A stretch of 64,000 nt of DNA from assembly GCA_964468045.1 (NCBI GenBank), contig CAYXTO010000001.1:62001-126000 (forward strand). Direction: 5' to 3'. Numbering within the stretch: the stretch's first letter is position 1; the number at the start of each line of letters is the position of its first letter. Below the pieces are notes generated by a model. The model saw only the letters and a program-made list of their open reading frames with translations. It was not told where the DNA came from and made no database searches. A program made the position numbers and the translations under genes. Shown here in pieces: positions 14,746 to 22,798 of the stretch. The stretch comes from JAWKXU01 sp964468045. Its GTDB lineage: Bacteria > Pseudomonadota > Alphaproteobacteria > Sphingomonadales > Sphingomonadaceae.

Positions 14746-15669
14746 TCACGTCTGCTGCGTCCCTTCAATCATTTCTGCAGCGCGGGATGCCAGGTTGCGG
14801 TGCAGCACAGTGGGCGAAAATCCCGCTTCGCGCAAGGCCTGCGCTATCCCCTCAGCCACGAAAACGGACCGGTGCCGTCCGCCGGTGCAACCAAAGGCGA
14901 TGTTAACATAGGTTTTTCCCTGCGCCTCGTATCTCGGCAGGAGAAGCAGAAGCAGGTCGCGGATTTGCGAGAAGCTCGCGGCGAATGCCGGATCGCGGCG
15001 AATATGCTCCCCGACCGCCGGATCCTTGCCCGTCTGATTCCGCAATTCCGGCACCCAGTGCGGGTTGTCGAGAAAGCGCATGTCGAACAGTAGGTCGGCG
15101 ATGGGGGGAAGCCCGCGCGCAAAGCCGAAGCTGCTGATCGTCACCGTCATTTCGCCAGGCGCATCATGGGCGAAGCGGTCGCGGATCGCCTGCTGCAACT
15201 CGTTGGAGTTGAAATCGGTGGTGGTGATAACGGCATCCGCCCACCGGCGCAGCGGCGCAAGCAACTCGCGCTCCGCCGCGATTCCGGCGGAGACCGGAAG
15301 CCCCTGGGCCAGCGGGTGGCGGCGGCGGGTTTCGTTATAGCGCCGTTCCAGCTCATGATCGGCGCAATCGAGAAACAGGGTGGTGACGATGAGATCGTCG
15401 CGGGAGGTCAGCTGCTTGACCCGCTCGATGATGTCGATCGGATCGAAACCGCGAGTCCGGCTGTCGAACCCGATAGCCATCGGCGCCTTGAGATCGCCGC
15501 TCCGGCTTTCGCCGTCGCCGATCAGCCGATCGAGCAGTCTGACGGGGAAGTTGTCGATCGCTTCCCAGCCGAGATCTTCCAGAACGCGCAGCGCGGTCGT
15601 CTTGCCTGCACCGAGCAGCCCGGTGACCAGCAGTATGCGTTGGCGATTGTCAGCCGAATCGCAGGACAT
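14746..15669 (-). CDS. rapZ: RNase adapter protein RapZ / YvcJ-type nucleotide-binding protein
   Basis: The 307-residue product has a Walker A VTGLLGAGKTTALRVLED at its N terminus. It also has the family landmarks GWEAIDNFPVRLL, FGFARGLPPIADLLFDMRFLDNP and a C-terminal FGCTGGRHRSVFVAEGIAQAL phosphate-binding motif. RapZ binds ATP/GTP; in E. coli it controls glucosamine-6-phosphate synthase through small RNAs and senses the sugar amine. In alphaproteobacteria it lies between hprK and the EIIA-Man gene, as here. The ATG at 15669 is chosen; the frame continues upstream into hprK. Confidence 0.94.
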   Translation of the reverse strand: MSCDSADNRQRILLVTGLLGAGKTTALRVLEDLGWEAIDNFPVRLLDRLIGDGESRSGDLKAPMAIGFDSRTRGFDPIDIIERVKQLTSRDDLIVTTLFLDCADHELERRYNETRRRHPLAQGLPVSAGIAAERELLAPLRRWADAVITTTDFNSNELQQAIRDRFAHDAPGEMTVTISSFGFARGLPPIADLLFDMRFLDNPHWVPELRNQTGKDPAVGEHIRRDPAFAASFSQIRDLLLLLLPRYEAQGKTYVNIAFGCTGGRHRSVFVAEGIAQALREAGFSPTVLHRNLASRAAEMIEGTQQT

Positions 15670-15716
15670 AACGGCGCAGCTGTGCGCCTCCGGCAGATGA
15701 AAGGAAAGGGGGTCGA

Positions 15717-16136
15717 TCAGTCCGTGCCGTGGATTTTCAGGGCCCACTCCGCCCGGAGCGGCAGCACGGCGCTGTCGGGGTAAAGGCTGATAGCGGGAAT
15801 CTTGACGCCGCAGATCTCGCGCGTCGCTACCGTATCGACAAAGCGCGGCGCGGCGCGGTCCAGGGCAATGATCAGGGCGACCCGCGCGCTTCGCGCCGGC
15901 ATCGATACGATCCCCACATTCCGGATTTCCAGGAGGCTTGCGGTGTTGGGGGGCGGGGATGCCCAAAGTGTCCCGTTCCGGGATTCGAGAGTCACGCCAT
16001 CGTCGCCCACCAGGGCAGCGCCGCGGTCGATCAGAGCCAGGGCAAGGCTCGACTTGCCGATGCCGGGGGAGCCTTCGATCAGCAGCGCCCGCTTCGCGAT
16101 CGCGACGCAGCTCGCCTGATGGATGATCGGGCTCAC
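15717..16136 (-). CDS. hprK: HPr kinase/phosphorylase, short alphaproteobacterial form
   Basis: Only the catalytic domain is present (139 residues), as is usual in alphaproteobacteria, in contrast to the roughly 310-residue enzyme of Firmicutes. The P-loop is IEGSPGIGKSSLALAL, followed by ALVGDDGVTLE with the Asp pair used in catalysis. It should phosphorylate the serine of HPr encoded downstream. The best start is the GTG at 16136, which overlaps the chvG stop codon by four bases (GTGA) and makes the protein begin at SPIIHQASC. An upstream ATG at 16172 lies inside chvG. Confidence 0.93.
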   Translation of the reverse strand: MSPIIHQASCVAIAKRALLIEGSPGIGKSSLALALIDRGAALVGDDGVTLESRNGTLWASPPPNTASLLEIRNVGIVSMPARSARVALIIALDRAAPRFVDTVATREICGVKIPAISLYPDSAVLPLRAEWALKIHGTD

Positions 16137-17740
16137 CGCCGTCCGGCCCTGGGCAGGCTCAGCAGCAGGCATGCGCCGGGCTTTCCGTCGGGGCGATCCA
16201 CGGCCCGCAGGGTGCCGTCATGCGCTTCTGCGATGGTGCGGGCTATGGCGAGGCCCAGGCCACTGTGATTGCCAAAGCTTTCGGCGGGCGGGCGGATGGA
16301 ATGGAAGCGCTTGAACACCGCTTCCCGTTCCGCTTCGGGAATGCCCGGACCCTCGTCACAGATCGCCGTTTCCACGAGGTCATCGGTCACAGTGATTTCC
16401 ACGGTCACCACGCCATCGGGCGGAGAGAACGAGGCCGCGTTGTCGAGCAGGTTCTGGAGGATCCGCTCGATGCGTGCGGGAACCCCCATCACCACGGCGG
16501 GAAGGCTGCCTCGCTTCTGCAGACGGATTTCCAGGCCGCCGTGAAGCTGATGATCCGAAAGGGCACCGATCGAGTTGTTGGCCAGGGATGTCATCTCCAC
16601 GGGTTCGAATGTCGCGCGGCTCAGCTCGGCGTCAATCCGGCTGGCGTCCGCGATCTCGGTCACCAGACGGTCGATCCTGCGCACGTCATGCACGGCGATT
16701 TCAGTCAATTGCCGGCGCAGATCTGGATCGGTCACCTTGCCGAGCGATTCGAGCGCGCTGCGCAGCGATGCGAGCGGGTTCTTGATCTCGTGCGCCACAT
16801 CCGCGGCGAAGCTTTCCACCGCATCGATCCGATGGCGAAGGGCCGCGGTCATGTCGGAAATGGCGCGGGCCAGCAGCCCGATCTCGTCCCGTCGTTCCGG
16901 CAGGCGCGGCACCTCCACTCCACGGTCGCGCCCGAGCCGCACCCGCACCGCCGCCCGCACCAGGGTCCGCAGGGGCTGCACGATCGTCCGGGCCAGGAAC
17001 AGCGAAAGCTGGATGGAGATCACCAGGGCGATCAGCACCACGATCGCCAGCGTCTGGCGGGCGGCCCTCACATTTTCGGTAATATCGAGCGCATTGCGGG
17101 TGGCAAGCAGCATTTCCCCGGTTTTCCCGACCGGTGCCGCCGCGGTGATCACCGGCGTCCGGTCCGGTGCGTAGCGGAGCATCACCTTGCTGCTCCGGTC
17201 TTCGCGGGCCTGGATCAATTCCGGCCATTGATCGGCGTCCGTCTCTGCTGGTTCCACATAGTCGGGAATGGGAGGCGCGCCGACCAGAACATCCATGCCG
17301 CGATCCAGCAGGCGCGCGGCATGCTGATACCAGGGTTCGCTATTCGGATCGATGAGGGTGAATGACGGATCGGCAAGCGCGAAACTGTCCGCCGCCAACC
17401 GTCCCTTGCGGTCATACAGCCGCAGCCGCAGCCTCTGCTCCTTGCCGAGCTGGACGAGCAGGCTCCGCCGTCTTTCCGGAGATGCGACGACCAGCGCCTC
17501 GGCGGTGATCTGCGCTTCGCTGCGGGCCAGCTTGAAACGTTCCGTCAGCAACTGCTTGCGGTATGAATCGAGGTAGAAAAGGCTGGCTCCCAGCAGGGCC
17601 AGCGCGACGATGTTCACGGTCAGGATGCGGGCCGTGAGCGAAGCCCGGCGGGTCCAGAACAGGCGCTGGAGCGGCACGCCAAGCTCATTGGTCCGATGGG
17701 TCGGCCGGTCAGCCATCGGTGAAGCTGTAACCTGCGCCAT
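16133..17740 (-). CDS. chvG: Sensor histidine kinase ChvG
   Basis: The protein of about 535 residues has two membrane helices flanking a periplasmic sensor domain of roughly 200 residues. A HAMP linker (RTIVQPLRTLVRAAVRVRLG), a HisKA domain with the phospho-acceptor in FAADVAHEIKNPLASLRSA, and an HATPase_c domain (N box LLDNAASFSPPDG, G boxes CDEGPGIP and GLGLAIA) follow. ChvG senses envelope stress or acid in the rhizobia and phosphorylates ChvI. Its ATG at 17740 lies inside chvI (32-base overlap); a second ATG at 17716 would overlap by eight. It is coupled by GTGA to hprK. Confidence 0.95.
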   Translation of the reverse strand: MAQVTASPMADRPTHRTNELGVPLQRLFWTRRASLTARILTVNIVALALLGASLFYLDSYRKQLLTERFKLARSEAQITAEALVVASPERRRSLLVQLGKEQRLRLRLYDRKGRLAADSFALADPSFTLIDPNSEPWYQHAARLLDRGMDVLVGAPPIPDYVEPAETDADQWPELIQAREDRSSKVMLRYAPDRTPVITAAAPVGKTGEMLLATRNALDITENVRAARQTLAIVVLIALVISIQLSLFLARTIVQPLRTLVRAAVRVRLGRDRGVEVPRLPERRDEIGLLARAISDMTAALRHRIDAVESFAADVAHEIKNPLASLRSALESLGKVTDPDLRRQLTEIAVHDVRRIDRLVTEIADASRIDAELSRATFEPVEMTSLANNSIGALSDHQLHGGLEIRLQKRGSLPAVVMGVPARIERILQNLLDNAASFSPPDGVVTVEITVTDDLVETAICDEGPGIPEAEREAVFKRFHSIRPPAESFGNHSGLGLAIARTIAEAHDGTLRAVDRPDGKPGACLLLSLPRAGRR

Positions 17741-18467
17741 ACAGCGTTTCTATTGCCGCGAATTCCGGATCGACCACACGGAACTTGCGGCGCAGCCGCT
17801 TGATATGGCTGTCGACGGTCCGGTCATCGACGAAGACATCGTCCGGATAGGCCGCGTCCATCAGCTGGTTGCGGCTCTTGATCACGCCCGGGCGGGCTGC
17901 CAGCGCTTCCAGGATCAGGAACTCGGTCACGGTCAGCGATACCGCATGGCCGTCCCAATCGACGAAGTGGCGGGCCGGATCCATGCTCAGCCGGCCCCGC
18001 ACCAGAACGGGAGCGGAATCGTCCGGGTCTTGCGGGGTGGTGTCCGAGCTTTCGCGGACAGCCTTGCCGCGCCGCAGGATCGCGCGGATCCTGGCCAGCA
18101 GAAGGCGCTGGCTGAATGGCTTGGCCAGATAATCGTCCGCCCCCATGTCGAGACCGGCCACCTCGTCCTGCTCGTCATCCTTGCTCGTCAGGAAAATTAC
18201 CGGGAAATAGCAACTGAGCCGGAGCTGCCGGAGCAGTTCCAGGCCGTCCATGCGCGGCATCTTGATGTCGAAGACCCCGAGATCGGGCGGATTGTCCGCA
18301 AGGGCCTTCAGCGCCGCCGAGCTGTCGGAATAGACCCTGGTGGCGAATCCTTCCGCCTGGAGCGCGATCGAGACCGAGGTGAGTATATTGCGATCGTCAT
18401 CGACCAGCGCGATGACCTGTGGCGCATCTGCGCCCGCCGGAGGAATGTTGGGTTTGCCTGAAGTCAT
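17709..18467 (-). CDS. chvI: Response regulator ChvI (OmpR family)
   Basis: The 252-residue protein has an N-terminal receiver domain (acidic pair VDDD, phospho-acceptor Asp67 in GVFDIKMPRMDG, Lys in DYLAKPFS). A C-terminal OmpR-type winged helix follows (LTVTEFLILEALAARPGVIKSRNQLMDAAYPDDVFVDDRTVDSHIKRLR). ChvI controls envelope, exopolysaccharide and carbon metabolism genes in rhizobia and brucellae, including pckA in some. Here pckA is the divergent neighbour. The ATG at 18467 gives a normal-length protein; the frame extends to an ATG at 18530 but the added residues do not resemble the family. Confidence 0.95.
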   Translation of the reverse strand: MTSGKPNIPPAGADAPQVIALVDDDRNILTSVSIALQAEGFATRVYSDSSAALKALADNPPDLGVFDIKMPRMDGLELLRQLRLSCYFPVIFLTSKDDEQDEVAGLDMGADDYLAKPFSQRLLLARIRAILRRGKAVRESSDTTPQDPDDSAPVLVRGRLSMDPARHFVDWDGHAVSLTVTEFLILEALAARPGVIKSRNQLMDAAYPDDVFVDDRTVDSHIKRLRRKFRVVDPEFAAIETLYGAGYSFTDG

Positions 18468-18606
18468 GCGGCGGTAGACGATGCTCCGGATTGATTTCCC
18501 GTCGTTATCCCGAGACGGCATCGGAGACAATGGAAGGGGGGCTTTTATTGCTTGTGCAGATGCGGTAATGTGCTGAAAGGAGCGGATAGATTTTCAGCTT
18601 TATCGT

Positions 18607-18617
18607 GTCAAATTGAC
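18607..18617. promoter_or_regulatory. Perfect 11-base palindrome upstream of pckA
   Basis: GTCAAATTGAC is a perfect inverted repeat (5+1+5) in the 225-base gap between chvI and pckA, 76 bases before the pckA start. Position and symmetry fit a transcription-factor site, with ChvI the obvious candidate by location. There is no direct evidence for which protein binds. Confidence 0.35.
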
Positions 18618-18692
18618 GTGAGGCTGTCTGGCGACTATGCGCGATGGACCGCCTCAGGAAAATTGCGCGGCCCACGGGCCGATTCCCAGGAG

Positions 18693-20294
18693 ATGATCTT
18701 GACTGCTTCGCTTTCCTTTTCTCTCGACCGCCAGGGTATTTCGACCGGTGCGACCGTGTTCGCCAATCTGGGGACCGCGCCGCTTGTCGAGCATGCGATC
18801 CAGAATGGTGAGGGCCTGCTTGCCGCTTCCGGCCCGCTCGTGGTTGAAACCGGCCGCCATACCGGCCGCTCCGCCAAGGACAAGTTCACGGTCAGGGATG
18901 CCGAAACGGAAAGCACGGTCTGGTGGGGCAACACCAATGTGCCGATGACACCGGAGCATTTTGCCGCGCTGAAGGAGGATTTCCTCAAGGCTCTCGCGGA
19001 AAAGAGCAAGCTCTACGTGGCGGATCTGTTCGGCGGTTCGCAGCCGGAACATCGCGTCAATGTCCGCGTGATCAATGAGCTGGCCTGGCACAATCTGTTC
19101 ATCCGCACGCTCCTGGTTCGTCCGACCGCTGAGGAACTTTCCCGCTTCGATCCCGAATACACGATCATCGACCTGCCCAGCTTCAAGGCCGATCCGGAAC
19201 GCCACGGCTGCCGCACGGAAACCGTGATCGCGGTGAATCTCTCGGAAAAGCTGATCCTGATTGGCGGCACCAAATATGCCGGCGAAATGAAGAAGAGCGT
19301 GTTCGGCATTCTCAACTACCTGCTGCCGGCCAAGGGCGTGATGCCCATGCATTGCTCGGCCAACATCGGCCCGGATGGCAAGACGGCCGTGTTCTTCGGC
19401 CTGTCCGGCACCGGCAAGACCACGCTTTCGGCCGATGCCAGCCGCACCCTGATCGGCGATGACGAACATGGCTGGTCGGACACCGCCGTCTTCAATTTCG
19501 AAGGCGGCTGCTACGCCAAGATGATCCGCCTGTCGGAAGAGGCCGAGCCGGAAATCTATGCGACGACCCGCCGCTTCGGCACGGTGCTCGAAAATGTGGT
19601 GATCGATCCCGAGACCCGCCTGCTCGACCTGGACGACAATTCGCTCGCGGAAAATACCCGCGGCGCCTACCCGATCGATTTCATCCCGAACGCTTCGGAA
19701 GAGAACCTCGGCCCGGTTCCGGCCAACGTCATCATGCTGACCGCCGATGCCTTCGGCGTGCTGCCTCCGATCGCGCGGCTTACGCCCGACCAGGCGATGT
19801 ATCACTTCCTGTCCGGCTATACCGCCAAGGTCGCCGGCACGGAAATCGGCGTGACCGAACCCGAAGCCACCTTCTCGACCTGCTTCGGCGCGCCGTTCAT
19901 GCCGCGTCATCCCAGCGTCTACGGCAATCTCCTCAAGGAGCGGATCGCCAAGGGCGGCGTGTCCTGCTGGCTGGTCAACACCGGCTGGACCGGGGGCAAG
20001 TATGGGGTGGGCAGCCGCATGCCGATCAAGGCGACCCGCGCCCTGCTGAATGCGGCGCTCGACGGCAGCCTGAACAATGTGGAATTCCGCAAGGATCCGA
20101 ATTTCGGCTTCGATGTGCCGGTCGCGGTGCCGGGTGTGGATAGCACCATCCTCGATCCGCGCTCGACCTGGGCCGACAAGGAGGAGTTCGACCGTACCGC
20201 CCAGAAGCTGGTTCAGCTGTTCGTGGACAATTTTGCGCAGTTCGAGGCGCATGTCGACGAAAGCGTGCGTCAGGCCGCGCCGCAGGCCGCCTGA
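18693..20294 (+). CDS. pckA: Phosphoenolpyruvate carboxykinase (ATP)
   Basis: This 533-residue enzyme has the ATP-type PEPCK signatures: FGLSGTGKTTLSADASRTLIGDDEHGW (kinase-1a and metal-binding loop, from about residue 234), GTKYAGEMKKSVF and the C-terminal NTGWTGGKYGVG. It makes phosphoenolpyruvate from oxaloacetate, the entry step of gluconeogenesis. The in-frame ATG at 18693 directly abuts an AGGAG ribosome site. A TTG two codons later (18699) has ideal six-base spacing and may be the true start. The gene diverges from chvI and ends before a strong terminator. Confidence 0.97.
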   Translation: MILTASLSFSLDRQGISTGATVFANLGTAPLVEHAIQNGEGLLAASGPLVVETGRHTGRSAKDKFTVRDAETESTVWWGNTNVPMTPEHFAALKEDFLKALAEKSKLYVADLFGGSQPEHRVNVRVINELAWHNLFIRTLLVRPTAEELSRFDPEYTIIDLPSFKADPERHGCRTETVIAVNLSEKLILIGGTKYAGEMKKSVFGILNYLLPAKGVMPMHCSANIGPDGKTAVFFGLSGTGKTTLSADASRTLIGDDEHGWSDTAVFNFEGGCYAKMIRLSEEAEPEIYATTRRFGTVLENVVIDPETRLLDLDDNSLAENTRGAYPIDFIPNASEENLGPVPANVIMLTADAFGVLPPIARLTPDQAMYHFLSGYTAKVAGTEIGVTEPEATFSTCFGAPFMPRHPSVYGNLLKERIAKGGVSCWLVNTGWTGGKYGVGSRMPIKATRALLNAALDGSLNNVEFRKDPNFGFDVPVAVPGVDSTILDPRSTWADKEEFDRTAQKLVQLFVDNFAQFEAHVDESVRQAAPQAA

Positions 20295-20320
20295 GGCTCC
20301 TCCAGGAACCGGAAAATGAC

Positions 20321-20349
20321 GGGGCGGGTTTTTCCCGCCCCATTTTTTT
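20321..20349 (+). terminator. Rho-independent terminator of pckA
   Basis: GGGGCGGG at 20321-20328 and CCCGCCCC at 20334-20341 form an eight-pair GC stem with a TTTTT loop. It is followed by ATTTTTTT (T-run 20343-20349). It lies 27 bases after the pckA stop and is a textbook intrinsic terminator. Confidence 0.93.
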
Positions 20350-20453
20350 GCCGAAAGTCCGCAATGGTCGGGCGGTGTCAAAGATTGGACTTGTCTCGCT
20401 GTTACGAAAAGGCATCATGCGTCGGGGATGATGCCCTTACAGGAGAAGCAGCG

Positions 20454-20777
20454 ATGAGCATTTTCGATACGATCCTCAAGGGAATTGGCAGTGCGCCTGA
20501 CGACGTGGCGAATCTTTCCGCAAAGCTCGGCATCGATCCGAGCCTGACGGAAAAGGCGATTGCGGCACTGGGGCAGTCCCATCAGATGCAAGGCGACACG
20601 GTTGAGCTGGCTGCCGCCAAGACCGGGCTGCCCGCTTCCACCTTGCAGCAGATCGTGCAGGCTATCGGCGGCGAAGGTTCGCTGACGAAATTCGCCAATA
20701 TTCTGGATCGCGACAAGGATGGCAGCGCCCTCGATGATATCGCGGATATCGCCAAGGGCTTCTTTGGCAAGAAATAA
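20454..20777 (+). CDS. Small alpha-helical protein of unknown function
   Basis: The 107-residue product begins MSIFDTILKGIGS and is acidic and helix-rich, with no signal peptide or membrane segment. Its pattern of amphipathic helices (LSAKLGIDPSLTEKAIAALG, LPASTLQQIVQAIGG) and a C-terminal DRDKDGSALDDIADIAKGFF stretch resembles small YidB/DUF937-type proteins, but I cannot place it firmly. The DxDxDGSALDD segment looks like a degenerate EF-hand-like loop. A well-placed AGGAG site precedes the ATG at 20454. It sits between the pckA terminator and a DUF937 gene, suggesting related roles. Confidence 0.72.
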   Translation: MSIFDTILKGIGSAPDDVANLSAKLGIDPSLTEKAIAALGQSHQMQGDTVELAAAKTGLPASTLQQIVQAIGGEGSLTKFANILDRDKDGSALDDIADIAKGFFGKK

Positions 20778-20934
20778 GCGGGCTTTTTAGCATAGGCTAT
20801 TACCCCATTTCATCCATGGGGATAGATGCCAGAAACTTTTTGAAAACAGTATTGCTTCCATAAAATAATAATATTAAATCTTATTATGATAAGAAATGAA
20901 ACCGGGTCGCATCGGTTTCACGGAGGGGGACCGG
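20778..20934 (+). promoter_or_regulatory. AT-rich leader upstream of the DUF937 gene
   Basis: This 157-base gap contains an unusually AT-rich run (about 20830-20898, with ATAAAATAATAATATTAAAT) in an otherwise GC-rich region. It is preceded by an inverted repeat CCCCAT/ATGGGG around 20803-20821 that could end transcription of the preceding small gene. The AT-rich part is a likely promoter or nucleoid-protein site. GGAGGGG just before 20935 is the ribosome site of the next gene. Confidence 0.4.
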
Positions 20935-21447
20935 ATGATCGAGATGCTCGACACGCTGCGGCGTACGGGCGGCCTTGCGGCCTTGTCGCGGCACATGAAT
21001 CTGACGCCAGCGCAAGCTTCGGCGGGAGCGGAAGCTTTGCTGCCTTTCCTGCTGGGCGGATTCAAGCGCTACTGCCAGCAGCATGGCCCTGGGGAGGAGG
21101 GGCTTCCCGCCCTGCTGAACGTGTTGAACCTGTGGGGTGATGGCGAGATGGCCGCTGCCGTGCTGATTCCCGGAAACGGATCCATGGCGGCGGGCCCGGC
21201 CATTCTCGAAACGATCTTCGGTTCAGCGGAAGCCGTCGATTCCGTCGCCGACGCGGCCGCGCAGAGATCCGATCTCGACAACGCGCAACTGCGCAAGATG
21301 CTCCCCCTGCTTGCCATGCTGCTCGGCGGCTACATCTCGATCAGGGCCGATCCCTTGCATGGCAACGACAACGGGATTCCTGCTTTGCTGGAGCTGGACG
21401 AGGCGGACAATCCGCTTGATGAAGTGCTGCCGTCCGCAGAAAGCTGA
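20935..21447 (+). CDS. DUF937 domain protein
   Basis: The 170-residue protein fits the DUF937 pattern, with repeated helical units ending in LLPFLLGGFKRY and later LLPLLAMLLGGYI. Several DUF937 proteins resemble YidB and have no defined role. The ATG at 20935 (MIEMLDTL) has a GGAGGGG site at good spacing and is chosen over the ATG at 20896. No signal peptide is visible. It is followed six bases later by a small membrane-protein gene, so the two are probably translated together. Confidence 0.75.
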   Translation: MIEMLDTLRRTGGLAALSRHMNLTPAQASAGAEALLPFLLGGFKRYCQQHGPGEEGLPALLNVLNLWGDGEMAAAVLIPGNGSMAAGPAILETIFGSAEAVDSVADAAAQRSDLDNAQLRKMLPLLAMLLGGYISIRADPLHGNDNGIPALLELDEADNPLDEVLPSAES

Positions 21448-21453
21448 GAAGTC

Positions 21454-21666
21454 ATGGAAATTGTATTGTCGATTCTCGTTCTGGCTGTGATCGCCTTGCT
21501 GCTTGGTGCGTTCGTCGCCTGGCGCTATGGGAGGCCAAAGCGCCAGATCATGCTGATGCTCCTTCTGGCAGTGGTCATGATCCTCAATGTCGCGATCTGG
21601 ACCTTGCCCGACAAAAGCGGCGAGGCACCGCTGGGTCGCTCCATCGAAGGCGCCGGGCGGGAATAG
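21454..21666 (+). CDS. Small two-helix membrane protein
   Basis: The 70-residue product has two predicted membrane helices, IVLSILVLAVIALLLGAFVAW and QIMLMLLLAVVMILNVAIW. They are separated by a short basic loop (RYGRPKR), with an acidic, soluble C-terminal tail. Basic-loop placement suggests both ends face the periplasm (positive-inside rule). It has no recognised family. It follows the DUF937 gene by six bases and likely belongs to the same transcript. Confidence 0.7.
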   Translation: MEIVLSILVLAVIALLLGAFVAWRYGRPKRQIMLMLLLAVVMILNVAIWTLPDKSGEAPLGRSIEGAGRE

Positions 21667-21809
21667 CTGCTCTCGGGTGTCCCTGCCCTGCATGGGTGGC
21701 ATGCGACCGTTCGCGAACATCGTTCGGTTATCGTGCAGTGCAGGATTGCTTTTTACCGGCCGATCCGCTTCGCCCTGAGAATTGCCGAGCTGAAAGAAGA
21801 GACGATCCG

Positions 21810-22745
21810 ATGAGCGAGACCAACGAGTATTTTGCGTCCTTCCCTGCGGAACATGCCTTTCGGCACAAGCTGCGCGAGGATGGGCGGGAATCGCTCGCGC
21901 ACATGCTGATGTTCCCGGAGCATGGCATAGCCGGCTTCATCTATCCGTCGATCCGCGCGACCGGACCGGCGAAGGTGCGCACCTATCTGTTCGGGCCGGC
22001 CTTGCCCGCACCGGTGATCGAGGAAGTGGAAGCGGATGTCCCGGAAGGAATGGATTTCGACGACTGGCGGACCGGGCCGCTGATGATGGCCGTGCGCGAT
22101 GCTCACAGGATCGTGGATCTCGACTGGAAAGGGGAGCGTATCCAGTTCTGTGGCCGCTTCGAGGCGATGCACCCGCCCTATGCGTTCAGTTCGCACCCCG
22201 GGGGCAATCCGCCCTACTATGGCGACGACCGCACCGAGCAGCATGGCCGTCTCACCGCGGAATTCAGTGTCGACGGCTTGCGCGGAAAGCATGAGGGTTT
22301 CCTCATCAGGGATCACTCATGGGGCCCGCGAATCTGGGGCCTGAACCAGAATCACAAATGGTTCCACGCCACGACGGAGGATTGCTCGATCCATTTCTTC
22401 GAGATGCAATCCTTCGGATATAATCACTTGCGCGGCTATCTGTTCAAGGATGGGCAGATGCGCCACCTCGCTTCGGTCGATTACAGGATCGATTACGATG
22501 ACCAGATGATGCAGCAAGGCATGGAAGTGGTCGTGGTGGATAGCGAAGGCCGCCGGGCCGTGGTCCATGCCAAGGCCTTCGCCACGATCCAGCTCGATTC
22601 ATACGATCCGAAGGTCTACCTCAACGAAGCGGCTTTCACCGTGGAGATCGAAGGCAAGCAGGGCACCGGCTGGGTCGAATTCTGCTGGAACCGCAACTAC
22701 CTCGACTTCGCGAAGGATTATGCCGTGCGGTTCGCGGGAGCCTGA
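21810..22745 (+). CDS. DUF7064/7065-like (CrtC/AttH-type beta-barrel) protein
   Basis: The 311-residue soluble protein contains a GFLIRDHSWGPRIWG motif near residue 170 and many alternating aromatic/hydrophobic strands. This is typical of sphingomonad proteins annotated DUF7064/7065, which are distantly related to hydroxyneurosporene synthase CrtC and AttH lipocalin-like folds. Such folds bind lipids or isoprenoids. The specific activity is unknown and could be hydration or ligand binding. The ATG at 21810 is preferred; the longer frame from 21696 adds Arg/Cys-rich sequence without family likeness. Confidence 0.6.
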   Translation: MSETNEYFASFPAEHAFRHKLREDGRESLAHMLMFPEHGIAGFIYPSIRATGPAKVRTYLFGPALPAPVIEEVEADVPEGMDFDDWRTGPLMMAVRDAHRIVDLDWKGERIQFCGRFEAMHPPYAFSSHPGGNPPYYGDDRTEQHGRLTAEFSVDGLRGKHEGFLIRDHSWGPRIWGLNQNHKWFHATTEDCSIHFFEMQSFGYNHLRGYLFKDGQMRHLASVDYRIDYDDQMMQQGMEVVVVDSEGRRAVVHAKAFATIQLDSYDPKVYLNEAAFTVEIEGKQGTGWVEFCWNRNYLDFAKDYAVRFAGA

Positions 22746-22798
22746 CCCGCAGATCGGAGACCGGACAAACGGGCTGTATGAGACAGCCCGTCCGTTCG

